A DNA stretch of 64,000 nucleotides from Heligmosomoides polygyrus polygyrus (Eukaryota; Nematoda; Chromadorea; Rhabditida; Heligmosomidae): the NCBI GenBank assembly GCA_947396885.1, contig OX377204.1, positions 92,700,728 through 92,764,727 of the forward strand, given 5' to 3'. The translations under genes and the position numbers were made by a program. The notes under the pieces were generated by a model. It saw only the letters and a list, made by a program, of their open reading frames with translations, was not told the DNA's origin and made no database searches. This document shows, piece by piece, positions 22,370-33,030 of this stretch. How positions within the stretch are numbered: position 1 is the first letter of the stretch; each line of letters begins with the position of its first letter.

Positions 22370-23195
22370 AAAGTGAAGACGGGTCGGGCGCATAAACAAG
22401 TTGGATTTCGACGTGCTCCGTAACCAAGTTGAGGCGGATTCATATCAGACTATCCGCGAAATGTCTGTCACGCTCAATGTTAACCAGTCAGCTGTACGCC
22501 GTAGATTGAAGTCCATTGGCAAGGTTAGAATACATGGTCGATGGATACCCCACATGCCGACCCAGCGCCAAGTGGATCGCGGATTCGGCGTAGCACTTTC
22601 TCTCCTCACCCTCAGACCCACCCACTTCTGGCTCGACAACCTTGTGACTGTGGATGATTACTCTAGCGTTTTCCGCTGTGCCCAGAGGGTTGACAAAGGA
22701 GATGAGCCAGAAGAGGTCTCGAAACCCGACTTGCACGTGAGGAAGGTGATTCTGTGCGTTTGGAGGGTCTATGGCCTAGAATATTGGGAGCTACTGGACG
22801 AAGGTGTGACAGTAAGGGCGGAGATCTACGTTACTCAGCTGCAGAATTTTGAAGCCCTTCTCAAAATTACACGTGGAGAGCAGGCCAATGTATACTTCCA
22901 GCATGACAAAGCTAGACCATACATTGCAAGGTCGACGAAGAGTGAACTACTGAAGCACGCTGATCAGTCCTTCCCCATTCCCCATACTCCCAAGATCTCT
23001 CTCCATTTAATTTCCGCCTTTTCTCGAATCTTGAACGATACTTGGATGGCAACCATTTCAGGAACCGCGACGACATGGAAGAGGCATAAGCGAGAGTCGG
23101 TGATTCAGTTTATGTCCGTTTACCTCAAACTTGGGTATTTAAACCAAACTGTACAATTTACGATTACAGTACACATTGGAGCACCTTAAAAACAT
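22370..23195 (+). pseudogene. Mariner transposase relic
   Basis: The open frame 22401-23189 contains DFDVLRNQVEAD, YQTIREMSVTLNVNQSAVRR and LKSIGKVRIHGRWIPH (the helix-turn-helix and WVPH-type linker). The first catalytic site is degenerate as LVTVDDYSSVF, VILCVWRVYGLEYWELLDEG follows, and the second catalytic box is YFQHDKARPYIAR. The third box, expected as SPDxxPxDYH, is scrambled after SFPIPHTP (about 22985), consistent with a frameshift, and the C-terminus is unrelated. The N-terminal domain before 22401 is also absent, and no TIRs were found. It is an uninterrupted frame but not an active enzyme. Confidence 0.85.
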
Positions 23196-23845
23196 CCCAC
23201 AAAAAGCTGATGTGCAGAATAAATCAAAAGATTAATGAGAAGAGCGCAATCTGTGTTTTCCCATATGACCCTTTTATAAGGAGTTTTTTGTTTGCATAGC
23301 GCAACAACGATAATGATGATAATGCTGATATGATAATGCTGGTAATGCTGAAAGCGAAATTCTTTTAAAATATCCCACGAATCGTCCTATAACCGTCAGA
23401 ATGTCGCAATGAGGCACTCAAAGCATTGTGCATGCCGCAGCGTTCTAAATTCTGGGGAAAAGGCATCTTCGACCTGCCAATACGTTGGCTGAATATCATT
23501 GATACTAAAAGTGCTTAATTCAGGTGATTCGCTTTTGTTTGCGTTTCGAATGTCCGAGAACTCAGCACTCACGGTGAGAATCGTGCATTTTCTCCGTAGA
23601 TCCCTTAGAAACTGTTTCCTCCAACTATAATAAACGATCAAATCTGCATCTTAGACTTTCAAAAACCCCGACAAGCAACGCCGAGCGTTCTAATTATAGG
23701 CTGTGATCCCTCTGAGTCAAGCTTTGCGAAATGCAGTAAACACTGGCGACAATATTGAAAACAACAGCTCGTGTGTGTGCAACTGGTGACCTCGTCGGAA
23801 GTGGGTCGTGGCGTCGGGACAACACAGTGTGACAAGCAGCAGTAG
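23196..23845. other. No recognised gene
   Basis: Downstream flank of the small peptide gene. A few imperfect GATAATG/CTGATAATG repeats lie at 23309-23351. Confidence 0.4.
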
Positions 23846-23847
23846 GC

Positions 23848-23853
23848 TTTATT
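23848..23853 (-). terminator. Polyadenylation signal of the secreted-peptide gene
   Basis: AATAAA on the minus strand, about 133 bp after the stop codon of the gene at 23986-24244. Confidence 0.65.
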
Positions 23854-23985
23854 TCGTACATTAATAGCTTTGCCGGAAGAAGAACAGCGGCCCGTATACA
23901 GCCTTGTTGAGGAGATCGAAGGCAGCGGAATTATGCGCGTGTCAAGCGTTCATAGAGGAGTTCATTCGGTGGAGACGAGACGTGG

Positions 23986-24244
23986 TCATCGGCCAGGACG
24001 GAACGCCGGGTTGTTGATCACGCTGTTGCTCTCGACCATCTCTCTCATAATCCGCTCCAGTGCCTTCAGATCACGCCGTGGTTTTGTGGCTGAAAACAGC
24101 GATATTGGAGAGGGTGAAAATAACTCAAAACGAAGATAAATTAAAATGTATTGAATTGGAAGATAACTTACAAGGCAGCGGAGAGCATTGTGAGAGGAAT
24201 ACCAGAGTCAGTACGAGGAGTACTGTAAGAAGTAGTCGTTTCAT
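23986..24244 (-). CDS. Small secreted peptide precursor, probable amidated neuropeptide
   Basis: Two exons, 24244-24172 and 24089-23986, joined by an 82-nt intron with a perfect GTAAGT donor and a GTTTTCAG acceptor; the phase matches (1 nt + 2 nt). The spliced product has 58 residues. Residues 1-20 form a textbook signal peptide (MKRLLLTVLLVLTLVFLSQC). A short propeptide ends in the dibasic KPRR. The remaining peptide begins DLKALERIMREM, continues VESNSVINNPAF and ends RPGR-stop. Cleavage at Arg-Arg and removal of the final Arg would leave a C-terminal Gly, the usual amidation donor, predicting a 26-residue peptide ending Phe-Arg-Pro-amide. Known nematode NLP-2/NLP-22-type peptides also end in Phe-Arg-Pro-amide, but the longer helical body differs, so the family is uncertain. 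A TATA box lies about 90 bp upstream and AATAAA downstream, and no other gene is adjacent. Confidence 0.78.
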
Positions 24245-24334
24245 GGTCAGATAGACTGTGTCAGTTGCAGTCAGATGCGCAGGTCAGTCAGCAGTCGCAC
24301 TCAGCCGACGGTTGCGACTCGTTGTTCCGCCGCG

Positions 24335-24340
24335 TTTATA
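24335..24340 (-). promoter_or_regulatory. TATA box of the secreted-peptide gene
   Basis: TATAAA on the minus strand inside GCCTTTATAAACGCGG, 91 bp upstream of the ATG at 24244. The intervening GC-balanced sequence would be the 5' leader. No trans-splice acceptor is needed to explain the start. Confidence 0.6.
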
Positions 24341-24970
24341 AAGGCGTGCGGATGTTATCAGCGATGGACTAATATTATCTGGTCGTCCGTCGGCGAATGC
24401 CTGAAATGCCTGGAAGCGTCGCAGTAAATAACTTCGCTCAACTCAGACGACACGCAGATAAGGCGCCTGCGGATCATTAGCCGCCGTATCGCCAACGCTC
24501 GAATCAAACTACTGTCGAGAACCGTACCGCGACGGCCGATCAGTGACCAGTCGTGGAATTCCAGGAATGTGTGCCGAGCACAGAAAATAGATAGAGCGGC
24601 CGTTATGGGAGCTTTTCCTTCCCGGAAATGTGTTCTAGATGCCTCCTTTACAGTATCTTTTGTGATAAATGGCAAGCTTTGCAGGTTGCCTTCTCGAGAA
24701 TATTCTTCCTTTTGGCCTCGGTAGACCTATAGCTGATTTGAGAATATAGAATCCTCGCAGGATTATGGACTTGACCAGAACAGCAGCACAGGATTGCAGA
24801 AGAAAGAGGTAACCGCAGAGTTCGATCTGGTCCCCACTCTTGAGGGCAGGCTCCAAAGTAGGGTCGAGTCGGACCTGCGGCTTGCGCTTCGGGACTCCCG
24901 TAGGTAATCGGACCGGGCTCGGCCAATAACTCGTAGGATATTGTGCTCTTCTCCTTGCTGGCATTGTGTG
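24341..24970. other. No recognised gene; unassigned open frame
   Basis: A minus-strand frame (24964-24635) begins MPARRRAQYPTSYWPS and is rich in Pro and Arg for about 50 codons, then changes character. It has no domain I recognise and no clear splice donor at the change. It may be an exon, but support is weak. Confidence 0.3.
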
Positions 24971-24974
24971 TTAG

Positions 24975-25068
24975 AGTTTTGATAAGAATGTATATATGTA
25001 TAAATGTATAAATGTATATATGACTATATACATATATATATATATGTATATATATGTATATAGTCATA
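24975..25068. repeat. TATA/TGTA-rich microsatellite
   Basis: Alternating ATATATG/TATAAATG units. Contains the short palindrome TGACTATATACATATATA and its inverse. Confidence 0.85.
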
Positions 25069-26035
25069 GATGTAGTTGGGAAAGAGTTATTGAGAGGATC
25101 GGCAGTGGCCAGAGTTCAACTCGACTGCAATGGATTCATGTGTGGCATGACATAACATACTTCCGGAACCATTCTTTCGCTGCATAGTAGGAGACAGTGG
25201 TGGAACCCCATCGTTCAACTTCTGTTATCCACCTCGACCCTTGTCCTGCTTTGCTTTTTGAACTCGTAAAGCAAAAGCAGTCGAACTTGCAGTCGAGAAC
25301 GACTTTCTCTGCCATAGTCGCAATAGAATGTGATGACAATAGTGGTAAATTGTAATTGTAGCCGCTTCTTTTTCTTCAAGTAGGACTATCCCTTAATGCG
25401 AGGAGCTTCGTAAAAGGCGGAATCTTCCTAGGAATTATAAATCTTTTAAAAAATTCCTGAAATCTGAATCCGCAACTTCCAGTGTGAATAAATAAATAGA
25501 TAAATAAATAAATCAATGTAAGTCATAGGTCAGCCTATATGCATATGCATGCTTTGCAGAACGTTCCAGAACGTTTTTCAAAAATTTGGCGGAATGTCAA
25601 AGAACTTTCTTTACATCCTAATATTCGGCAAGTACGTTTTTCAGCGTAGCGTAGGCTGCTTCAGATCCTCACTGCGGTCTGCTCCTCGGCGACATCGTCT
25701 TCTTGGAGAAGTGCCTCATTTGAGAAACTCCAAATGACATTCTGCAAAAGTCATCCAAAAGAATAAAATACCGTGAAAATAACTAACGATAAGGTTGGCC
25801 TTGTTCACGGCTTCTTATGGCGTCGCTATCGTGGTCTCTTGGCTTTTGAATGAATTTCTTCAGAAGCAGTTGGCATTTGGGAAGGTAGTTTCTCAAAAGA
25901 CTTCGACTTTCAAGGTTCTGAGGATGGCGACACGGCTGAAACGTAATAAGGATCTGCACCAATTATTGCTTTGCTGAAAGAACTCCTTTCCAAACACATG
26001 AGTGAACGTATCACTGCATTTAATCATACATATGG
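25069..26035. other. No recognised gene
   Basis: Several 60-67-codon frames (25136-25339 minus, 25549-25737 plus, 25795-25977 plus) without recognisable domains. A TAAA microsatellite lies at about 25487-25512. Confidence 0.4.
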
Positions 26036-26039
26036 CAAG

Positions 26040-26400
26040 TCGTTCAAGTACAGCCGTCGATAATATCGATCGATAGCGATTGGTCGATTCAGTTTCGTGT
26101 TCAGCAACCTCGATTACCCCCAGGGCTAAAGTTTTTTCGCGCCGCACGAACGACATCCACTAAAAAATCGATAATATCGATCGATATTGATTGCCTCCCC
26201 TGCTGTGAACGCCTCCCGTCGATGATCATACAAACGCCTAGGCACGGTTGCAGATGTGATCGGCAGGTCAACGGCTCGCCATGCATGGTTGTTGACGTGT
26301 TCTGCTACCAGTGCTCCCACTCCACTTGTGACGGACGGACGGACAGGCAGACACACACACGCTTGCTCTTTTATATATAGTAGGATATAACGGCTTCGTT
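26040..26400 (+). repeat. Dispersed repeat family G, copy 1
   Basis: Shares with 39536-39790 the ordered blocks GAACGACATCCAC, ATCGAT-rich segments, GTTCAGCAACCTCGA, CCCCAGGGCTAAAG and the distinctive GTGACGGACGGACGGACAGG followed by a CA run. Here the end runs into CTTTTATATATAGTAGG. It looks like the 3' end of a retroelement, but no coding part is attached. Confidence 0.6.
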
Positions 26401-26704
26401 GAGGTATCACTGTGACGATGCAGCAGTGCAATAGCGCAATGGTTTGGAACTAGCCGTTCTCTCACACATTAAAGAAATTCAGAGCGAAATCCTTTCAAAT
26501 CGATTGTTAGATAGACCGTTCTATGTGTTATCGAGGTTGTTTTGAAAGCAAAAAGGATCCCAATGTTAGCAAAGTGGACATTGGTTGATAAGGCACCTTC
26601 GTTCCAAAGTCCGCATGCAGACATGATGTAGTACATTTTCAAAGTCCCATTAGGCAGCTAATGAACAATGATAAGCTATAAAAAGTGCCTTTATGATGGT
26701 TGCT

Positions 26705-26793
26705 ATTTGGCATTACAGTATACAGTGGTCAGCCGATAGACAAGTCTGTGTATTATCATTACCAGACGAGTCTGCTGCCAATTTACCAACCTC
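26705..26793 (-). mobile_element. SINE-1 fragment
   Basis: GTGGTCAGCCGATAGACAAG to CTGCCAATTTACCAACCTCG matches the middle of SINE-1 on the minus strand. Confidence 0.55.
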
Positions 26794-27325
26794 GCAACAC
26801 GCGATCATACAAAAAACCACTACAGCCATAGCTGTAGTATCCAATGTCTTGGATATCAACCGAAGGGTCGACCAACACAACTATTTCATCAAGTTTATCT
26901 GCATAGCATGACACAATTACAACAAAATCCATACATAATATTCTACCGAGGAAATGGCTACAGGACGACCTGAAGGGGATGGCCAGGACCCCATAAGGGA
27001 TCCGTAAGCCATCTGTTAACTAACCCAATACCGAGACCCTTACAACTACCGCTACTCTCTTTTGTTGCCACCTGACCCTCTTCTACTAAACCCCAAGCCG
27101 CAGTTCCACTTAACTTGGCCTTGGCAGGGAACCGCGCACTGGGGGCCTTAGCAAGTTTCCCTACGGCTACCGTATCTATCAAATAGCTACTATAAATAAT
27201 ATTCGTGAGTTACCTCCGTATAGCAATCCCACACCAAGAACGTGGCTATAAACCGTACACAGAACCATGATATTCCGTCGTCCACTGCTATTAGTTAACA
27301 GAGAGCATACTATAAAAAGTATCGC
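26794..27325. other. No recognised gene
   Basis: A segment at 26960-27180 is GC-rich with a minus-strand frame (LARFPAKAKLSGTAAWGL) that I cannot assign. Confidence 0.35.
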
Positions 27326-27333
27326 ACCGCTAA

Positions 27334-28797
27334 GGTCTACGGAGAAAATGCCCGAATCTCCCGGCGCGCGTTGCGTGTGGAGAAAATGCCCGAAATAGGG
27401 AGAAAATGCCCGCAACCAGGGGAGAAAATGCCCGCGATCAGGGGAGAAAATTCCCGGGTCGACAAGAAGAATCTATAGCACACCATCATGTGGTGAATAG
27501 CAAAAGCGCCGTAATAAGGAAAACAACTTTGAGCGGTAATCACCACTTAGAAAACTAAGAAAGGTTTGAAACTGTGGAAAAAACCGTACATTAGGAGAGC
27601 CTTAACCGGACGCATCATTATTATTATACAATGGCCTATTTCCGCAACGTTTCATTCGTACCAAAGCTCTAATAAGAGTTGGTCGCAAATTTTCGTGTTC
27701 GAAAAACACTCTATACTTCGAGAAGGTGCTTAAAAGATTTTTGGCGAGGTGCTACACCGTAGGTTCTGGTCATTTTAATAACGTTTTTGGTAAAACCTAT
27801 GTTGCAACTAACCATTCAGATATTTACATCCTTTATTCAGATATGTGGAAATATTAGAAAAACAGCAACAAAGCGAATCAAAATGGAAATCCTATACTGA
27901 AAAAACTTTAATAAAAAAGGGCACAACAAGTATTATATTTACGATACCAACGGGGTATCAGATGAAAATCACTTAATGAAATATCTAGGTTCAAATCCTG
28001 TTTTAGTAAAGAAGGAAATGATTGGTCAAAAATAAAGACTTCATCAGAAAGACTCAGTAAAACCTAAAAGCCAATTTGTAAATAATCTCCCAAATAAGTC
28101 CTGCCATTTTTTCATTTTCTACTTCTCATGACTTTGAAGTGCATGCACCTTACTGCTCACTCCATGTGGAGTTCATGTTGCTTAAAAACAAACTCAAAAG
28201 TTGAGGTAGCCTAAAGTTCCGCAGCTCAATGCTTCGAAAAATGATTCTAAGTTACCAGGTTCCGCTGATGTGCTTGGTTCTAGTTTTACGTGCTAGAAAT
28301 TGAGATCCGGGCAAAAGCGCTTCTTTCGCTCCTTTCAGTGTTTTCAAGTGTTCTTTTCACATAAAACACCGTTGGTACTAATTTTACCGTTGAGCATGCC
28401 TGTTGACTGTGTAACGAGATTCTTTCCTCGTATTTTCCAAAGCTTCTCTATCACGGTAAGGCCATGAAGTCTGCTAGGGAATCCAAATGATGGTGCCACA
28501 GTTTACCCCGCCCATGCCCTTTACTCGACGGCATGAAAAAAATACCGTATCCCTGTCCACGTAACTACCATGTGTTTTGTTGTAGTGGTTGTTGTAGTGG
28601 ACCCTATCGAAAACCGTTCTGTGGCCACAGATATTTTCTCCACTGGCTGTGGATATTTTTTATCCTGGCTGCAGGCATTTTCTGTCCTGGTCGCGGGCAT
28701 TTTCTCCCCTGGTCGCGGGCATTTTCTCCCCTGGTTGAGGGCATTTTCTGGCACCGAAACAGACGCGGCGCGGTTCGGGCATTTTCTCTCGTAATCC
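27334..28797. mobile_element. Foldback-like DNA element with subrepeat TIRs and 8-bp TSD
   Basis: ACCGCTAA occurs at 27326-27333 and 28798-28805 as an exact 8-bp target-site duplication. The ends are inverted (GGTCTACGGAGAAAATGCCC left; GGATTACGAGAGAAAATGCC right, complemented). Inside each end lie tandem 21-bp units of the form GGGAGAAAATGCCCGCGACC, about four at 27357-27455 and about six at 28620-28790. The middle (27470-28600) has no coding capacity I can recognise. Subrepeat-bearing long TIRs are typical of foldback elements; the 8-bp TSD fits hAT or P-type integration. Confidence 0.85.
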
Positions 28798-28805
28798 ACC
28801 GCTAA

Positions 28806-29699
28806 AGGCTTCCGCATACTTTTGTGCGCGCGACGGGCGGCAAAACTGGGGCGGAGCATTGAAGTGGCGGCGCTCCTCGCCGTTCATGCGCACTCCACCC
28901 TTGTAGGCGGGAAGTGGGGGGGGGGGGGGAGGGGGGTAGTCGTTCGGTAGACCGTGCTGCCCGCCGCCCACTTCCCGCCCTGCCCGTGCCGCCATATTTG
29001 GACAAGTTTGCTGCGTGCGAAGCCGTCGTTAATTGGCGTGAGGTCATCCAAAAACCTAACAGCTGACAGGAGACGATTGGGAAGCACATCCCGGGAACTC
29101 TGAAGTCATTTTCCAGTCGGTTCGGTTATGCAAGCAGTTGACGCTCTTCTCTCTAAATTCCTTTAATTTTCGCCACGATTCTTTAAATTTTTCGCCTCAA
29201 CTGGAGACTATGAGTGGTTCCGGTCAGGAGTTCTATATTGAAGGCTTATCCGTAATTGTGTGCAAAACAGGCTCACCGTCCTCTCTTTCAAAGATCGGAC
29301 AATTCCCCTTGTGTTGAAGAACTTTCTAGTTGATGGTCGCGTTGTTGCCATGACAAGAGGTTGCTGTAGATGTCGGAAAATGCGGACGACGCCTTAGTAC
29401 TGAGCCATGTGGCGGGAATTAAAGAAAGCCTTGGCGCTCAGCTGAAAACTCTTTTCCTCCAAATATGGTGAGCAAGATTCTGACTCTTTTCTCAAGAACG
29501 GAATCAGCTCAGGATAGAGCTGTAGGACTAAGGGAAGTGATTAGAAATGCGATCCTCCATGTGAAGGCAGGCACCCGGACATCTTGTCCTCGGCGCGCCC
29601 CTCGCCCCGCCCCTTTCTGAGGGCGGTGTATCTAACGACTCTCCGCCGGGAAGTGGAAGAGGTCAGATGCGGTGAAGCATCGTACTTTTTCCAGTCGAG
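28806..29699. other. No recognised gene; G-rich run
   Basis: A G homopolymer tract at about 28916-28938 lies in a GC-rich stretch (28840-29000). No gene or repeat assigned beyond that. Confidence 0.4.
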
Positions 29700-29960
29700 G
29701 CCTACTGCTGCTGCGGGCAATTTACAATTTGACTCGGCTGCGGGGCTCGGCTGACTGGTCTATTTCGTCGATTTGCTGACAGTACTTCCCGTCGTGATCG
29801 TTTCGCCTGGATACAGGAAGTTGTGGTGGACCGGCTGCAGACCACCAAACAGTCACCATGACCTTCTTTTGGTAGAGTTTTAGCATCGTAAAGTGTTGAG
29901 GAACCTGATCATGACCCAATCACGGAACGTGCCGTTTCAGCTGTTCTGCTGCCAAGTGTG
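29700..29960 (-). pseudogene. Mariner transposase fragment
   Basis: The minus strand reads HFTMLKLYQKKVMVTVWWSA and then, in another frame, NFLYPGETIT and, back in the first frame, YCQQIDEIDQ. These match the middle of a mariner transposase between catalytic boxes 1 and 2, the same subfamily as the element at 35854-37123. It is frameshifted and lacks all catalytic aspartates. Confidence 0.75.
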
Positions 29961-30116
29961 AACTCGTAGAAGAAAATTTGGCGAAAATTGAGCATAGACA
30001 TCTGAAATGGCAAAGCATAAAATTGGAAAAATTTTTTGTTCTAAACAAAATTCGAAGACAAGTTCAAAAAGAGCATGAGCTCAGCTTACCAATGGTATGC
30101 AACACTAAAAGATATA

Positions 30117-31140
30117 TTAGGTTGTCCCATAAGCCCTCGTCGTTTTTTCAACGATTCGTTGCGGATTTCGCCGGCGTTCTCTTGCATAGCGCTATACAGC
30201 TTTTGGAAAAGAATGATTGGCTCTATCAGAATATTATTGCATTTCTTTTATTGTCCTGATTTTTGTCGATTTTTAGGTCGTTGAAGTGAAAAGTGAAAAA
30301 GTGAAAAAATGGTCATTTGCTTGTTCTCTCCGTTTAAGTTTGGAATTTTTTTTTTCTTATAGCATTTGGAAGACAATGTTCTGCACTACAAGAATACGTG
30401 TTGGTCCTATTTGCTCTCTTGTCCTTTCTTCATTTTTAAGCCATCAAATTGGGACGTCCGAAGGAGAAGATTTATTTTTGCCAACAAATCGGCTCTGTGG
30501 CTGGACTTTTTTGCTTGCTGTTACATGTCGTTCGGAAGAAGATGTCTTGCTCAACAGGAATTTGTGTCGCGTTTATTGGCTCATGCTGATTTCTGTCAAA
30601 TATCAAAAAAAAAATCCAAAAAGAGAAAAATCATCTTCACCAACAACTCATTCTCCTTGTTCAGTTGCTGATATTCGACAGAAGTCAGCATGAGCCAATA
30701 AACGCGACACAAATTCCTGTTGAGCAAGACATCCTCTTCCGAACAACATATAACACCAAGCAAAACATTCCCACCACAGAGCAGGAGCTGTCGGCAAAAA
30801 TAACCATCCTCCTTCGGACGTCCCAATTTGATGACCTAAAAATCAATAAAGGACAAGTGGGAGAATGGGACCAACACGTATTCTTGTAGTGCAGAGAATT
30901 GTCTTCCAAATGCTATAAAAAACTGTGCAGAAAAATTGCGGAGAGAACATGTGCGCAAATGACCACTTTTCACTTTAACGACCTAGAAATTAACAAAATT
31001 TGGGATGAAAAAAGAAATGCAATTCATGATCTGACCGAGCAAATCATTTTCTTTCGAAAGCTGCGTAGCGCTATGCAAGAGCCGGCGAAATCCGAAATGA
31101 ATCGTTGAAAAAAACGGCGGGAACTTATGGGACAACCTAA
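30117..31140. mobile_element. Kilobase-scale palindromic element with mariner-like ends
   Basis: The two halves are reverse complements over almost their whole length (arms about 490 bp; centre near 30620-30660). The termini TTAGGTTGTCCCATAAG are inverted and flanked by TA (30115-30116, 31141-31142). Matching landmarks: CGCTATACAGCTTTTGG left against GCTGCGTAGCGCTATG right, and TCTTGCTCAACAGGAATTTG against CAAATTCCTGTTGAGCAAGA. The open frames on both strands mirror each other and encode nothing recognisable. Confidence 0.92.
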
Positions 31141-31142
31141 TA

Positions 31143-31216
31143 AAACATACGTTATTCAAAAATGTACTCCAATAGTAATTGTCGCAAAACGCTCATTTAT
31201 TTCCGGACAACCTAAT
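31143..31216. mobile_element. Solo mariner-type terminal repeat
   Basis: GGACAACCTAATAA closes a segment whose complement starts TTAGGTTGTCCGGAAATAAA, a mariner-style TIR different from that of the palindrome it abuts. No partner end was found. Confidence 0.4.
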
Positions 31217-31432
31217 AATTCTGCAAGACATCGTGGAAGCGACTTGAATGCGCACTCGGCTCACAATGACCAGCTCATGGAAAATACCATCTTTCATCAT
31301 TCCCGAACAGGTTTAGCACGAATTCACCGACCCTTGGTGGGTGGAGAGCTTCGTTGACCTGGGCGGGACCCGAGCCAAGAAACTTGAATTTAGCCGTCGT
31401 CTCCTCCGACTGCGGCGGCTACGGCGGCTACG
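31205..31432 (-). mobile_element. Diverged SINE-1 copy
   Basis: GACATCGTGGAAGCGACTTG, AATTCACCGACCCTTGG, TGGGCGGGACCCGAGCC and CTCCTCCGACTGCG match SINE-1 on the minus strand with many changes. The head ends in CGGCTACGGCGG repeats. Confidence 0.6.
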
Positions 31433-31493
31433 GCGTTAATCAATTCCTATTTAAGATGCGCTACTCGTTCTGACTCTACGAGATATCAAGAAG

Positions 31494-31775
31494 GCGCGCG
31501 TAGCGCAATCGGAGGCGTCGACTGCAGCCAGTACCCGATACCAGGTTCTTTTTTCGGATTTCTCGCCCAGTCCAATTAAGCCTTCCATTCCCCCGGAGTC
31601 GTTAAATTGGTACCAGGCTTGTCTGGAAAGAAAAAAGCGCTGAGTTGTCCATCGGATGGCCGCAAGTAAATGTATGGCTAAATACGCATTCAAATCGCCT
31701 CTACGACATCCCGTAGAAGTAGAATGCGTGGCGCATTCCAAAAGGTATTGAAGGGGCCGTCCTTTCTTCTCCATC
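31494..31775 (+). mobile_element. tRNA-derived SINE (SINE-1)
   Basis: Head GGCGCGCGTAGCGCAATCGG, body collinear with other copies. The tail GCCGTCCTTTCTTCTCC is degraded. Confidence 0.82.
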
Positions 31776-31922
31776 GTGGAGGCATCTTGAATACGTATTT
31801 GGCGTTTTCAACCTCTATCTTAACGCTTCATATCTAAAGGCCATCTTCAACACAAATATCGAAGCCTGAGGGTCAGTGCTCTTCTAGTGCGCAAACTGTC
31901 ATAGCTGTATAAGATGCAATTT

Positions 31923-32207
31923 GGGCGCGTGTAGTGCAGTCGGAGGAGGCGCGACTGTCGCGTGCACCTGATACCAGGTTAGGATTTCCCGCCCAGGCCA
32001 ACCAAGCCCTCCATCCCACCGGTGTCGGTGAATTGGTGCCAGATTTGTTTGAGAAGGATAAAGCGCTGACTAGTTCATCGGCTGGCCACCGCAAGTCATT
32101 GTATGGCCAAATACGCATTCATGTCGCCTCCACGACATCCCGCAGAAATAGAAGGCGTGGCGCATCCCAAAGAGATTGAATAACGTCGTCCTTTATCCTT
32201 ATCCTTG
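31923..32207 (+). mobile_element. tRNA-derived SINE (SINE-1), reference-quality copy
   Basis: Starts GGGCGCGTGTAGTGCAGTCG (A box) and has a shortened B-box region (CCAGGTTAGGATTTCCCGCC). GGGCG at the start can pair with CGCCC about 80 nt later, as in a tRNA acceptor stem. The tail is CTTTATCCTTATCCTT. AGATGCAATTT at 31912-31922 and 32208-32218 is an exact 11-bp target-site duplication. Confidence 0.93.
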
Positions 32208-32284
32208 AGATGCAATTTTATTCCGTTTAAGCAAACTTCAACCGACCGCTCGACACGTCATAAGTAGTTGGTAGGAAACCCTTG

Positions 32285-32450
32285 CCACAGACGGAACTCG
32301 AACCCGCATCCCTTCTACCTGGGAAGGATTTAACGTTCGATGAAGCAGCGCCGGTAGTGTGGTGTCCCCAAGAATCCTGCCCGCACAGCAGAGGAAGTGG
32401 GTTCAACTCCCGTCTGACGCAAAGGCTTTGTTCGCATCTAATCAGCCTGC
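32285..32450. mobile_element. Inverted pair of tRNA-like SINE-2 modules
   Basis: The left part (GGAACTCGAACCCGCATCCC) is the complement of the B-box side of SINE-2. The right part (CGCCGGTAGTGTGGTG to GGGTTCAACTCCCGTCTGAC) is a forward copy. They face each other around TTCGATGAAGCAGCGCC. Confidence 0.6.
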
Positions 32451-33027
32451 GGTAGTTAATAAGTTCCGTACTACTGCGTAGAGCTGGCTAGCCGTGAGTA
32501 ATAGCATAAAACTGTCAAGGCACATCAACTGAGTCACTTTATTATCACACATTTTTGCAGTTTTTGCAGTTTTTATTGTTTTTCTGGAATGCCGTGCTCT
32601 GTCGTTGTCATTTTTATTACACCACCTGACTGCCTCCTCAGGTATGAGCGGAATGTTGAAAGGTGCAACGAAAAATTCCAGATGGTCGCCGTTTGCAAAA
32701 TAGAAGTGCAAATGGAAGCAATAATCAACCACGTCTGAGGAATGCCATTAATATTTGGAGGTCCGAGGGGAATGGAATAGCGAGCACAGACCAGAAATCA
32801 CAATCACCGTAATTGGGTGACCCAGATTCGCCACTCCGTTATTAGGTTGGATACTAAGGAAACTCCACCGTTTCCTTTTCACATTTTATTTTGAATTTCG
32901 TTGTAGGTTTCGTGTGCAACATTATACGCATTTGGAAAAAAAGATTATTTGATCTTCAAGGAATTTTGTCAGGATTTTTCGCTCAATCTGATTTTCGTTA
33001 ATTTTCAGGGCACAAAAATGGAGTGTT
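32451..33027. other. No recognised gene
   Basis: A 96-codon minus-strand frame (32442-32732) has no recognisable domain. Confidence 0.4.
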
Positions 33028-33030
33028 CAG

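Noticed and set aside
24635..24964. Pro/Arg-rich open frame as a gene
   Set aside because: No recognisable domain, abrupt change of composition, and no clear splice sites; left as unassigned sequence.
30286..30909. Several 70-135-codon frames on both strands
   Set aside because: They are mirror images produced by the palindromic element and encode no known domain.
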